From the NCBI GenBank assembly GCA_018829445.1, contig JAHJTV010000009.1, forward strand, positions 1 through 64,000: a stretch of DNA of 64,000 nt, written 5' to 3'. This document shows positions 32,295-40,939 of this stretch, piece by piece (the stretch's first letter is position 1; every line of letters starts with the position of its first letter). The position numbers were made by a program, and so were the translations under genes. Source of the stretch: a bacterium. Its GTDB lineage: Bacteria; SAR324; XYD2-FULL-50-16. Below the pieces are notes generated by a model. It did not search any database. It was not told the origin of the DNA and saw only the letters and a list, made by a program, of their open reading frames with translations.

Positions 32295-33680
32295 ATGGAT
32301 CTCCAAAATACTGAGCATGAGGGGAATGATAGAGTTTCAGCGATTAGGAAAAGAATCTCTGAGAAGATTAGGGACTATGACAAGTATTCTTTTACAGTTC
32401 AGCAAGACAGTGCTTTAAAGACTTTTTTTGACCTGGCTCAGGAATTTGAAGAACAGCGGGACTTTTATTTTATTTGCGTGCTGATTCCCAAGGTGTTTTT
32501 CCAAATTGACTGTAACCTTTACCTGATGAATGAAGAAAAACACTTTGAATTAGTATGTAGCTCAGATCCTTCGAAGTATGATTCCAAAATAGAAGTAATT
32601 TATGAGTTTGAGATTAATGAGAGCCGGTCTTTCAAAAATAATTGTTTCACTATTCCCATCAAAGGAAATATGGACCTTTTATCCAATCTTGCGAATTATC
32701 ATAAGGACGGGGTTTTAGGTGTTTTCGAGATTTACTCCTCTTCCACACTCTCCAATCACATGAAGCTTTTTTTTGAGAAGTTTGTAAACCGGATAGGTTT
32801 TCAACTCCACAACAGATTCATGACTGATAAAAACAGGGAGCACCTTCAGTTTATCAAAAATCTGGTAACTGACATTGGACATAATGTTATCGTGCCCAAT
32901 ATGTATTTTAAGTTCTATTTTAAGAGGCTGAAAGGAAAAATAGATAGGACAAATGCCATCAGCAGAGAAATGATCAAGCAGGCGAAAGATTTTGATGAGG
33001 AAAGGATTGGACAAAGCCCCAGTGACATGCATCTTCTCGCAAAGGAGCTGAGTTATGTAAACAGATCAATGGAGACACAGTTTCAACAGATTCTTTCCCA
33101 TTATGAGCAAACAAGCCTGTTCCTGGAAACTTTGCTTCGGCGGTCCCATTTCGAAGAAGGCCGATATGTGATTGAACCGAAAACGGTCAATTTTAGAGAA
33201 AAAGTAATTCGACCGCAGCTGGATCGATATATACCCCATTTAGAAGAGCGGGGAATTTCCGTTGATAACCAACTCTCCAGTATACCTGGTGAAGAAATTA
33301 TTGTGGTTGCAGATGTGGGTCTGATTTCCCAGGCATATGCCAATCTTTTCAGTAATGCTGTAAAATATACGCGAGAGGTTCGGGATGCAGAGGGCAACTG
33401 CCACAAATTTGTAACCGTTGGGATGGAAGTGTTAAAAGATTATTTCAGAGAAGGAAAAGATGGTATAAAATTCAATGTCTTCAGCACCGGGCCTCATATC
33501 CCTCCGGAAGATGTTCCAAGCCTATTTGAGGAGGGATTCAGGGGCAAAAATGTGGAAAGTGAATATGGAACCGGTCATGGTCTGCGGTTTATCAAAGAAG
33601 TGATAGAGCTTCACGGCGGTGTTGAAGGTTATGAAGCTACTCCTTTTGGAAACAATTTCTTTTTTATACTGCCCAAGTAA
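32295..33680 (+). CDS. Soluble histidine kinase-like protein
   Basis: The 461-residue protein has an N-terminal GAF-like region (about 40-170), a helical region with a possible phospho-acceptor H196 in VTDIGHNVIVPNMYFK, and a C-terminal GHKL ATPase with the N-box NLFSNAVKYT and the G-box GTGHGLRFIKEVIELHGG. No membrane helix and no receiver domain are present. It is transcribed away from the partner-switching set on the plus strand. The histidine context is unusual for HisKA, so the phosphorylation site is uncertain. A cognate response regulator is not adjacent. The following gap to 34052 shows no gene. Confidence 0.82.
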   Translation: MDLQNTEHEGNDRVSAIRKRISEKIRDYDKYSFTVQQDSALKTFFDLAQEFEEQRDFYFICVLIPKVFFQIDCNLYLMNEEKHFELVCSSDPSKYDSKIEVIYEFEINESRSFKNNCFTIPIKGNMDLLSNLANYHKDGVLGVFEIYSSSTLSNHMKLFFEKFVNRIGFQLHNRFMTDKNREHLQFIKNLVTDIGHNVIVPNMYFKFYFKRLKGKIDRTNAISREMIKQAKDFDEERIGQSPSDMHLLAKELSYVNRSMETQFQQILSHYEQTSLFLETLLRRSHFEEGRYVIEPKTVNFREKVIRPQLDRYIPHLEERGISVDNQLSSIPGEEIIVVADVGLISQAYANLFSNAVKYTREVRDAEGNCHKFVTVGMEVLKDYFREGKDGIKFNVFSTGPHIPPEDVPSLFEEGFRGKNVESEYGTGHGLRFIKEVIELHGGVEGYEATPFGNNFFFILPK

Positions 33681-34052
33681 TTCTCATTGCTGACTTCATG
33701 CTTGGTTCATCAAATGCTAAGGCTTATGATGTGATGACTTTCTCAGGAACCTGTACCTTTTGGGGCTCTGTTTAAAATAGGAAAGTCCACTTTGAAAATC
33801 GAAACGCTCTTTCAGTCCTCAGAAATCAAAAATTTTACTAAAACCAATTGGATTCAGAGATATAAATAATTAGTAGCAGGAGGCTGATTGGCAATTAGAA
33901 AGTCTGTATCCAAAATGTTTTCTTGCGATATTCTCCTAACGCTTTATCGGTACAGAAAAATGTGGAATTCGTGGTGTCTTCAGAATTACCAAACCAGTCC
34001 TTCGGCTTTTATGAGCATTATCCCAAGTTGAAACGTTCTGATCTTTAACGCA

Positions 34053-34091
34053 GAAGAATACCTTGACTCAACGAATCTAAGTTTTTACTAT
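34053..34091 (+). promoter_or_regulatory. Promoter of the AraC gene with shared 16-bp box
   Basis: GAAGAATACCTTGACT (34053-34068) includes the -35 box TTGACT; a 17-bp spacer leads to TACTAT (34086-34091). The same 16 bases with the same spacing occur at 43885-43900 before another gene, and both are followed by CTCATC. Confidence 0.6.
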
Positions 34092-34148
34092 TACCTCATC
34101 TCACTCTCAGATATTAAAGCGACCTTAAATCCATGAGCAGGAGTACAA

Positions 34149-35192
34149 ATGAATGTCTCAAACATGGGTATGCGTCTATTCTTCAAGATACTTCTTGCGA
34201 ACGGTTTATCACTACAGAAAATCGAACAATCAACCGGTATTATTAGGGCTGAGCTTGACAATCCACGATGCAAAGTCCCGATGAATCATTTTATTAAGTT
34301 AGCCGAAATCGGTTTCAAAGTTACTGGGGATGACACCCTTGGACTTTATTTGATTAACTATGCTGACAAGTCTCATTACGGTATTTTAACAACGCTTTCC
34401 ATGAACTGTGATACTCTGTTGGAGGCATGTAAATGCTGGCCCCATTATAAAAAACTCAGCGCGGAGGCTAATGAGGTTGAAATCAGAGAGGAAAAAGAAA
34501 ATTTGATTATTAGCTACGCCAACACATCCCGTTACCAGGTAAACTGGATTTCAGAATTTATAATGAATTTTGCTGTCACTCTCTGTCGAAAATCATCCCT
34601 TTATGATATCAATCCACTAGAGGTCAGGTTCCAACATCCGGCTCCCAGTTATACCAATGAATATAAAAAAGTATTTAAAGCGCCGCTTCTATTCGAGCAC
34701 AAGGAAAACGCGCTGGTTTTCAGCAAACATGACCTTAAACGCCCGATTCCCGGTGCCAATCCAGTTTTAAAGAACATAATGTTAGAACAAGCAAATGCAT
34801 TGTTAAATGAGCAAACCCAAACAATAAAATATAAAGATCGTGTACGGGCCCTAATTCAAAAAAATATTTCATCTCATAATCTGGACATTTACGTGGCAGC
34901 CTCAGAGCTGAGTATGCATCGCACAACTTTATATCGAAAACTAAATCAGGAAGGAACATCGTTTAAGAAAGTGCTGGAGGAGGTTCGCAAAGAATTTTCC
35001 TTGAAGTATATTGAACAAAATTTGTGTAATTATCAAATCGCTCACCTATTAGGTTATTCAGAACCAAGTGCTTTTCAAATTGCTTTTAAGAGATGGTTCA
35101 GAAAAAGTCCGGGTGAATATCGTCGCTTTTCAGCTAACCAACCAGGTAGCTTGTCTCAAAGTGAAAACTATATGAATGACAAATTGTCATAA
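34149..35192 (+). CDS. AraC family transcriptional regulator
   Basis: The 347-residue protein has an N-terminal Arabinose_bd-like domain (about residues 20-205, with DDTLGLYL) and a C-terminal double helix-turn-helix: DIYVAASELSMHRTTLYRKL and IAHLLGYSEPSAFQIAFKRW, ending SPGEYRR. This layout matches the OruR/ArgR-type AraC regulators that activate catabolic genes. CAGGAG precedes the ATG. The nearest catabolic genes are the CaiB-type transferase and hydratase at 36007-38062, 0.8 kb downstream, and are likely targets by position only. Confidence 0.93.
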   Translation: MNVSNMGMRLFFKILLANGLSLQKIEQSTGIIRAELDNPRCKVPMNHFIKLAEIGFKVTGDDTLGLYLINYADKSHYGILTTLSMNCDTLLEACKCWPHYKKLSAEANEVEIREEKENLIISYANTSRYQVNWISEFIMNFAVTLCRKSSLYDINPLEVRFQHPAPSYTNEYKKVFKAPLLFEHKENALVFSKHDLKRPIPGANPVLKNIMLEQANALLNEQTQTIKYKDRVRALIQKNISSHNLDIYVAASELSMHRTTLYRKLNQEGTSFKKVLEEVRKEFSLKYIEQNLCNYQIAHLLGYSEPSAFQIAFKRWFRKSPGEYRRFSANQPGSLSQSENYMNDKLS

Positions 35193-35556
35193 ATACAAAT
35201 AATTCCATTTGGTTATATTAGCCGGCCAAAAAAGACAAGAAGTACAACAAGTCGACATCAAATCCAAATTTTCTTATTAATTTAATGTATTGAAAGTTAT
35301 GACAGTTTTATCTTGGTTGTTTTGGGTCAACCATGAGAATCAGAGCAACAACAACTGCCTTATTGCCCCGTTATTCCAGCAAAAAATCTACTTATTCTAA
35401 TCCAAATTATTCCGATCAACAACTGCTTCAAATCGGGCTGACACAGCTTTTAATATCAGATCAACCAAGTCGCTCTCCTTCCGATTCTTCCAAATATTCC
35501 GATAGATCGTATCTACTTCACAGCAATAGTTGCTTTGGAACTTAAAAATACAGTTA

Positions 35557-35817
35557 TGAGTCCACTCCGAAAAGTATTATCTCGATCAATCTAAAGCTTT
35601 TTTACTCAATAATCAAAAAATCTTAGAAATTCTGAATCGATGTCATGCCGGACTTGCAGGCTGTGTCATAAAACAGAAAACGCACTTTAGCTGAGTTAGT
35701 TCGCACCGTGTCATGCCGGACTCCGATCCGGCATCCAATGTAAAATGCAATATATTTTAACTAGATCCCGGATCAAGTCCGGGATGACAAGAAAATCGAC
35801 TTTTTAGAGTGGACTCA
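35557..35817. mobile_element. MITE-like element with terminal inverted repeats
   Basis: TGAGTCCACTC (35557-35567) and GAGTGGACTCA (35807-35817) are perfect 11-bp terminal inverted repeats, and the similarity continues inward (CGAAAAG against the complement of CTTTTTA). CAGTTAT flanks both ends, partly overlapping the repeat, as a candidate target duplication. The 261-bp interior has no gene but carries GTCATGCCGGACT-type segments and ATCCCGGATCAAGTCCGGGATGAC-like inverted repeats. A 70-codon frame at 35333-35545 beside it is not convincing. Nothing else is seen in 35193-36006. Confidence 0.6.
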
Positions 35818-36006
35818 GTTATTGAAGTTTTATAACTGACTCCGATTACGATCGAACAAAATAACAAACCAACCCGGATGAAACGAAGTAATAGGAATCT
35901 GCATCGGATTATTATTCTTATATTCCGAGATCTTAAGTAAACCTGATAACATTAACAGCCATTTTAGTTCGAAATCTTCAATATACTTTTATGGAAGGGT
36001 TACCAA

Positions 36007-37203
36007 ATGGATCAAGCATTTTCAAAGATTAAAGTTCTCGATTTTACACAAGTATTAGCCGGGCCTTTTGCTACTCAACAGCTTGCTTTGCTGGGTGCTG
36101 ATGTTATTAAGATCGAACCTCCTGGTTTCGGGGATCAATCCCGCCTTGTCGTTTCAGAGAAGAGCAAAGGAGAGCCCGTCTTGTTTCTTTGTGCTAATTC
36201 CGGGAAAAGGTCAATAACGCTCGACCTGAAAAAGTCGGAATCCAATGCGATTATTCGTCGTTTGCTGGAACACGCGGATGTGGTTATCGAAAATTTTCGA
36301 CCGGGAGTTATGGATCGACTTGGTCTTGGTTATAAGACGATATCCGAACTTAACTCCCGTATCATCTATTGCTCCTTATCGGGATATGGTCAAGAAGGTC
36401 CCTATAAAACCAATGCAGCCTTTGATCCTGTGATCCAAGCCGAATGCGGATTAATGAGCATGACAGGTTTTCCGGAAACAGGTCCGGTCAGAACCGGCTT
36501 TCCAATTTCAGACACGGCTGCGGGTCTTATGGCGGCCTATGCTATTGCAGGCGCGTTGTTTCGACGGGAAAACTGCGGAAAGGGGCAGTATTTGGATGTC
36601 TCCATGTTAGACTCGATGATTACACTGCAAAACTCCACCCTTTTTGTTTATCTACATACCGGAGAGAAGCCGACGCTACAGGGAAACGGTTCGCACACGG
36701 GTTTACCAACAATGAATACCTACCCAACCAAGGACAGCTACATACAAATATCGTTCTATTCAGATGTCCATTACCAAAAAATGTGCGAGATAATCTCCCG
36801 GCTGGATCTAATAGAAGACTCCCGTTTTAACTCAATGGCAATGAGGGAGCAAAATGCAAGAATACTGGCCAGTGAAATTAAAACGGCGTTTGCGGAAAAA
36901 GACACTCAAACCTGGCTGGATCTTTTTTTAAATGCAAAACTACCAGCCGGCATGGTTAGAGATTGCGAGGAAGTCGTTAATCATCCCCAGCTTAAGCACA
37001 GGGATTTGATCATGGAACTGCCACCGCTATCCGGATCAGAAAAGCCATTCAAAACCGTAGGCACAGGATTTAAGGCCAACCAGGGAAGTCCCTCCGGAAG
37101 CCGCAGGCCACCTAAACTGGGCGAACATACGAAAGAAATACTTGCTGAGCTGGGATATCAAAAAGAGGACATCACAGAGTTTATTAATAGTGGTGTTGTC
37201 TAG
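36007..37203 (+). CDS. CaiB/BaiF-type (family III) CoA-transferase
   Basis: The 398-residue protein matches family III CoA-transferases in length. It starts with VLDFTQVLAGPFATQQLALLG and VIKIEPPGFGDQSR, typical of the CoA site, and has the catalytic aspartate D140 in AAFDPVIQAECGL, followed by TGFP and GMYAI-like helices. These enzymes move CoA between acyl-CoA and a free acid. AAGGG precedes the ATG. An enoyl-CoA hydratase gene follows 109 bp downstream, so the pair probably activates and hydrates one substrate. The substrate is unknown; carnitine, oxalate, benzylsuccinate and bile acid enzymes all share this fold. Confidence 0.94.
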   Translation: MDQAFSKIKVLDFTQVLAGPFATQQLALLGADVIKIEPPGFGDQSRLVVSEKSKGEPVLFLCANSGKRSITLDLKKSESNAIIRRLLEHADVVIENFRPGVMDRLGLGYKTISELNSRIIYCSLSGYGQEGPYKTNAAFDPVIQAECGLMSMTGFPETGPVRTGFPISDTAAGLMAAYAIAGALFRRENCGKGQYLDVSMLDSMITLQNSTLFVYLHTGEKPTLQGNGSHTGLPTMNTYPTKDSYIQISFYSDVHYQKMCEIISRLDLIEDSRFNSMAMREQNARILASEIKTAFAEKDTQTWLDLFLNAKLPAGMVRDCEEVVNHPQLKHRDLIMELPPLSGSEKPFKTVGTGFKANQGSPSGSRRPPKLGEHTKEILAELGYQKEDITEFINSGVV

Positions 37204-37312
37204 AAATAAACTTTTCCAAATGATCCGATCTTTGACCTTGTGCAAGATCGCTCTTCAAAAACTGCCTGATCTAAAGATTTGCCGGATCAGTATTTATAAT
37301 AGGAGTTTACAA

Positions 37313-38062
37313 ATGTCGAAGCCCGTTCTTATTTACAGCGTAAAAGATAGTATTGCACATATTATGCTCAATCGTCCTGAAAAACGAAATGCACTTAACT
37401 CAGAACTCTGCATTGAGTTGGGTAAAGCGTGGAAGCGCTTTCAAAATGACCCTGATGCACGTGTCGCAGTGGTCAGCGGCGCTGGTAAGGTGTTTTGTGC
37501 CGGCGCCGATCTGGGCTTCGATTTAACAATAGAAGCCTTGACGCAGATTTTTCCGGATAATGGTTATGCTGTCTGTAAGCCGATTGTATGTGCTGTTCAA
37601 GGGGGAGCGTTGGGGGTTGGTTTTTCACTGGCAATTAAATGTTGTGATTTAACAGTTATGGGCGATAGTGCCATCCTGGCATACCCGGAGTCTAAAATAG
37701 GAACACTTGGCGGAATTATTGATCACACTGCAGTTATGCCTTTTAAGGTGGCCCTGGAATTCACAATGACAGGAGAACCGATATCTTCTTCACGCGCATA
37801 TGAATTGGGGCTTATCAATAAAGTTGTGAAAGATGAAGAGGTACTTGAGGAAGCATTCCGGTTTGCACGTATTTTGGCTGGAAATGCTCCAATGGTTCTT
37901 GAAGCGCTTAAGTATTGCTATTACAAAACACAAAATACATCGAAGGATGATTATCGGCGAGATACAGAACGACTGATTAAACCAATTATGGAGAGCGAAG
38001 ATTTTAAAGAAGGTGTGCTGGCCTTTATAGAAAAGAGAAAGCCCAACTTTGTGGGCCGGTAA
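37313..38062 (+). CDS. Enoyl-CoA hydratase/isomerase family protein
   Basis: The product (249 residues from ATG 37313) is a crotonase-fold protein: HIMLNRPEKRNALN, AVVSGAGKVFCAGADL (oxyanion-hole loop) and VQGGALGVGFSLAIKCCDL (second oxyanion hole), then YPESKIGTLGG. At the two usual catalytic acid positions it reads E in YPESK but lacks the first Glu of hydratase (GGALGVG), so it may be an isomerase or another crotonase activity. TAGGAG stands 8 bases before this ATG; a longer in-frame start would overlap the preceding gene without support. It likely acts on the CoA ester made by the CaiB-type enzyme. Confidence 0.9.
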   Translation: MSKPVLIYSVKDSIAHIMLNRPEKRNALNSELCIELGKAWKRFQNDPDARVAVVSGAGKVFCAGADLGFDLTIEALTQIFPDNGYAVCKPIVCAVQGGALGVGFSLAIKCCDLTVMGDSAILAYPESKIGTLGGIIDHTAVMPFKVALEFTMTGEPISSSRAYELGLINKVVKDEEVLEEAFRFARILAGNAPMVLEALKYCYYKTQNTSKDDYRRDTERLIKPIMESEDFKEGVLAFIEKRKPNFVGR

Positions 38063-38137
38063 TCTGCTCCCATTAAAAGCAGAATCGATTCTACTAAAAC
38101 GCTAGGGACGGAACCGGGGTACTTGGACAACACTTAA

Positions 38138-38272
38138 AACTTCAGAAAACTGTCAACCTTCAAAACCAAGATTGATGAATTTAAAAACGAATTACGTCGA
38201 CGGATAAAATTGTATTTTGGTGAAGACCATTTCAGGATGTTAGCGTTTGAGTTTTTTCTAACCGAAGAATAA
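38138..38272 (+). pseudogene. Coding-like remnant before the outer membrane protein gene
   Basis: An open stretch of 44 codons without a good start reads NFRKLSTFKTKIDEFKNELR, continues with KLYFGEDHFRMLAFEFFL and ends with a TAA 16 bp before the next gene. The composition looks coding but no start codon with a ribosome site exists and a stop closes it upstream. I do not recognise it. It may be the 3' end of a lost gene. Confidence 0.25.
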
Positions 38273-38288
38273 AAAAGGAGAGTTAATT

Positions 38289-39716
38289 ATGGTAAAAAAA
38301 ATTTTGATCGCATCAGCATGTATGGTGTCATTTGTTACTTGCGGTTTCGCAGAAAAGCTGACAAGAGCCCCCATTGATCTGGAAATCCATGGAGATCTGG
38401 AAGCTTATTACAAAATGCAGAATGATTATACAACTCCTCTTGACTCAGCTGATTACCAGGAAGCCATAGGTAATGATTGGAACAGCGGGGTTGATTATCG
38501 TGACGGCGCCAATAATCGTTCCCAACAAACGACGCGGGGAATTGGTAATTTAACCATGGTGGCCAGAGGCGGTAAAAATGATTATAACGGGAAACCCTGG
38601 TACAATCTGATTGGTGTGATGAATCTGAAGATGGATGCCAATGATCCTGATTATGCCAGCGAAGAGAAAAAAGACGGGGCATATCTTGATAATGTAAGTT
38701 TGGGCGATTTATGGATTCGTTATTCACCTGCAGTAATGGTGGGAGTGAAAATTGGAACTCAAAGTATTGCTGCAACAGCCAATATGTATGGAATTGGTCA
38801 TCTTTTCGCCGGTGATATAGATAATGACTTCATATACTGGACTTCGGCTGCATTGATCGAAAAACCTGGAATATCCATTGATCTCCACCTGGCTGAAGGG
38901 ATTGAACTGGGTGCGGGTTTATGCCAGGGGATGGGAGATTTATCAGCGATTGCATCTGGAGGAAGCAAACATGAATCCAGTAACACGGTTATTTGGTTAG
39001 ACGGAAGTTTCGGACTTGTCGATATCATTTTAGGGAACCAGACTATTGCTGTGGGGGGAACAAATGGAACCGGTGACGAGGAGATCTGGAACCAGTGGCA
39101 ACATGAGGAAACACACTCCCTGACCAATATGGTGATAAAAGTGAACATCGGAGATTTCTCACCCTTCTTTGCCTTTCAGCAAGCTTCCGGCAATAAAGTA
39201 TCTGCAACGGATACATCTAGATTTGAAGCGTATAATGCAGGTGTTGGCGTTGCATCCACTTTTATCAACGGACTTGAGGAGATAACCGTACCCAGCACCA
39301 AGCAGGATATTATTCTGGAAATGATGACACTGGGATTGGTTGCGGCCATTGGGCCCGGAAAGCTTGCTTTTGAATATACCACAATTTCAACGCCTGATTT
39401 TGGGGAGGACGGAAGTGTGTCTGTTGGCATTGAAGCGAACAGTACGATTCATCTGAATTATGAGTATCCATTAACTGATAGCGCTACCCTGGTGGTTTTT
39501 TATAATTCTTTTGAGGCAAAGGAAAGTGAAAACCTGAGAGACAGTATTTCGAAAGCAGAAAAAAACTCTGAAATACTTGCACCCTATATAGGAATCAGCA
39601 GTGATATCGCTGACCTGGCTGCAGGTGGGACCGCACTTGCAAATAATCTGGGAGCCTTTAAGACTTCATCCACTTCTTCAGTTGGATTAGCCTTTAAAAT
39701 AAAGTTCGGGAATTAA
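38289..39716 (+). CDS. Putative outer membrane beta-barrel (porin-like) protein
   Basis: The 475-residue protein has a signal peptide (MVKKILIASACMVSFVTCGF, cleaved after about residue 21, AEKL). The rest alternates hydrophobic and polar residues in the manner of amphipathic strands (for example LWIRYSPAVMVGVKIGTQSI, IELGAGLCQGMG, LAFEYTTIS, IHLNYEYPL) and ends VGLAFKIKFGN. This suggests a porin or channel. A strong ribosome site (AAGGAG) precedes the ATG. Its position after the CoA-transferase and hydratase genes suggests uptake of their substrate. I do not recognise a named family. Confidence 0.7.
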   Translation: MVKKILIASACMVSFVTCGFAEKLTRAPIDLEIHGDLEAYYKMQNDYTTPLDSADYQEAIGNDWNSGVDYRDGANNRSQQTTRGIGNLTMVARGGKNDYNGKPWYNLIGVMNLKMDANDPDYASEEKKDGAYLDNVSLGDLWIRYSPAVMVGVKIGTQSIAATANMYGIGHLFAGDIDNDFIYWTSAALIEKPGISIDLHLAEGIELGAGLCQGMGDLSAIASGGSKHESSNTVIWLDGSFGLVDIILGNQTIAVGGTNGTGDEEIWNQWQHEETHSLTNMVIKVNIGDFSPFFAFQQASGNKVSATDTSRFEAYNAGVGVASTFINGLEEITVPSTKQDIILEMMTLGLVAAIGPGKLAFEYTTISTPDFGEDGSVSVGIEANSTIHLNYEYPLTDSATLVVFYNSFEAKESENLRDSISKAEKNSEILAPYIGISSDIADLAAGGTALANNLGAFKTSSTSSVGLAFKIKFGN

Positions 39717-39725
39717 AAACGAGAG

Positions 39726-39763
39726 TGTCGGCAATATGATTATTGATCGTTTTGTTGCCGACA
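39726..39763. terminator. Hairpin between convergent genes
   Basis: TGTCGGCAA (39726-39734) pairs perfectly with TTGCCGACA (39755-39763). It lies 10 bp after the outer membrane protein stop and 31 bp before the end of the convergent aminotransferase gene. No long T run follows on either strand, so it is a hairpin of a factor-dependent or bidirectional kind. Confidence 0.5.
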
Positions 39764-39794
39764 TACAAACAAGAACAGCGAAGTGCGCTTCAGC

Positions 39795-40937
39795 CTAACC
39801 GAAATAGTCTTTCAATCGGTTGATGGCTTCGTCGATATTCTCTTTGGAGTTGGCATAGCTGATTCGTAAAAAACCTTCGCCGGCAGCGCCGAAATCGATA
39901 CCCGGTGTTAAGGCGACACCGCATTTCTCCAGGATATCCATGGAAAGATCCAGTGATTTTAGGGATTGATCCGGGTATTTGAGTAGAACATAGAAAGCGC
40001 CTACCGGGTTATATCCGGGGTCCAGACCGATCTCCTTCAAGCGTTTCAGCAGGAAACGACGTCGGTTATCAAACTCTTCAGCCATTTTTCGGCACTCCGA
40101 TTCAGCTTCATTGATGGCAACCGTCCCGGCATCCTGTACAAAATGAGCTGCGGAGATCATCATATTCTGGTGTACTCTGGCTGCCACCTTTACCCATTCC
40201 GGTTTCATAATCATATATCCCAGGCGCCATCCGGTCATGGCATAAAATTTGGACAGTCCGTTCAAAACAATGCAGTTTTCGGTAAAATTTAAAGCGGAGT
40301 AGGGTTCTCCTTCATAGACCAGATCGCCGTAAATCTCGTCGGAAATGATGGGAATTCCCAATTCAGCCAGTTCCCGCATGCATTTTTCAGACAAAACTGT
40401 TCCCGTCGGATTCATGGGGGAGTTGATCAGAATTGCCCTGGTTCTGGGTGTGATCGCTTTTTTAACCTCATCAATATCCAGCTGAAATCCGTTTTCAAGC
40501 CTCAGGCTGACCCGAACCGGTTTGGCTCCACCGATCATGGCCAGGTTGTCGTAACAGGCGTAACAGAGATCCGTCATGATAACTTCGTCGCCCGGCGGGA
40601 TCAACAGTCTCATTGCCAGGTAAAGCAGGATTGAACTTCCACTGGAGGTCAATATCTGTGACGGGGCTATACCGACGTTATACTGGCGTTTATATTTTTT
40701 AACGACAGCATTTCTAAAATCTTCAATGCCCTGGGTATGGGTATACTTTGTTCTGGCGTCGCGGATAGACTGGATACCAACGTTGGCAATAATCTCAGGT
40801 GTGGGAAAATCGGGTTCTCCAAATTCAAGGTGGATGATATCCCTCCCCTGCTTTTCAAGTTCTTCGGCCTTGGCAAATACTTCCATAGCCAGAAAGGAGC
40901 TGATATGCTCCAAATGGGACGTAATCAGTTTACTCAT
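39795..40937 (-). CDS. PLP-dependent aminotransferase, class I/II
   Basis: The 380-residue protein is a fold-type I aminotransferase: HLEFGEPDFPTPE near the N-terminus, TSSGSSILLYLAM, INSPMNPTGT, SDEIYGDLVY and the PLP lysine in LNGLSKFYAMTGWRLGY. It resembles AspC/alanine-type enzymes of the aspartate aminotransferase I-beta/gamma group. It begins 3 bp after the valS stop and is therefore probably in an operon with it. The amino donor is not deducible. Confidence 0.93.
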   Translation of the reverse strand: MSKLITSHLEHISSFLAMEVFAKAEELEKQGRDIIHLEFGEPDFPTPEIIANVGIQSIRDARTKYTHTQGIEDFRNAVVKKYKRQYNVGIAPSQILTSSGSSILLYLAMRLLIPPGDEVIMTDLCYACYDNLAMIGGAKPVRVSLRLENGFQLDIDEVKKAITPRTRAILINSPMNPTGTVLSEKCMRELAELGIPIISDEIYGDLVYEGEPYSALNFTENCIVLNGLSKFYAMTGWRLGYMIMKPEWVKVAARVHQNMMISAAHFVQDAGTVAINEAESECRKMAEEFDNRRRFLLKRLKEIGLDPGYNPVGAFYVLLKYPDQSLKSLDLSMDILEKCGVALTPGIDFGAAGEGFLRISYANSKENIDEAINRLKDYFG

Positions 40938-40939
40938 TG

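Noticed and set aside
35177..35189. Palindrome TGACAA-A-TTGTCA
   Set aside because: It lies within the last codons of the AraC gene and has no T run; probably chance.
35333..35545. A 70-codon plus-strand frame
   Set aside because: Ser/Gln-rich, no ribosome site, beside a MITE-like repeat; no recognisable fold.
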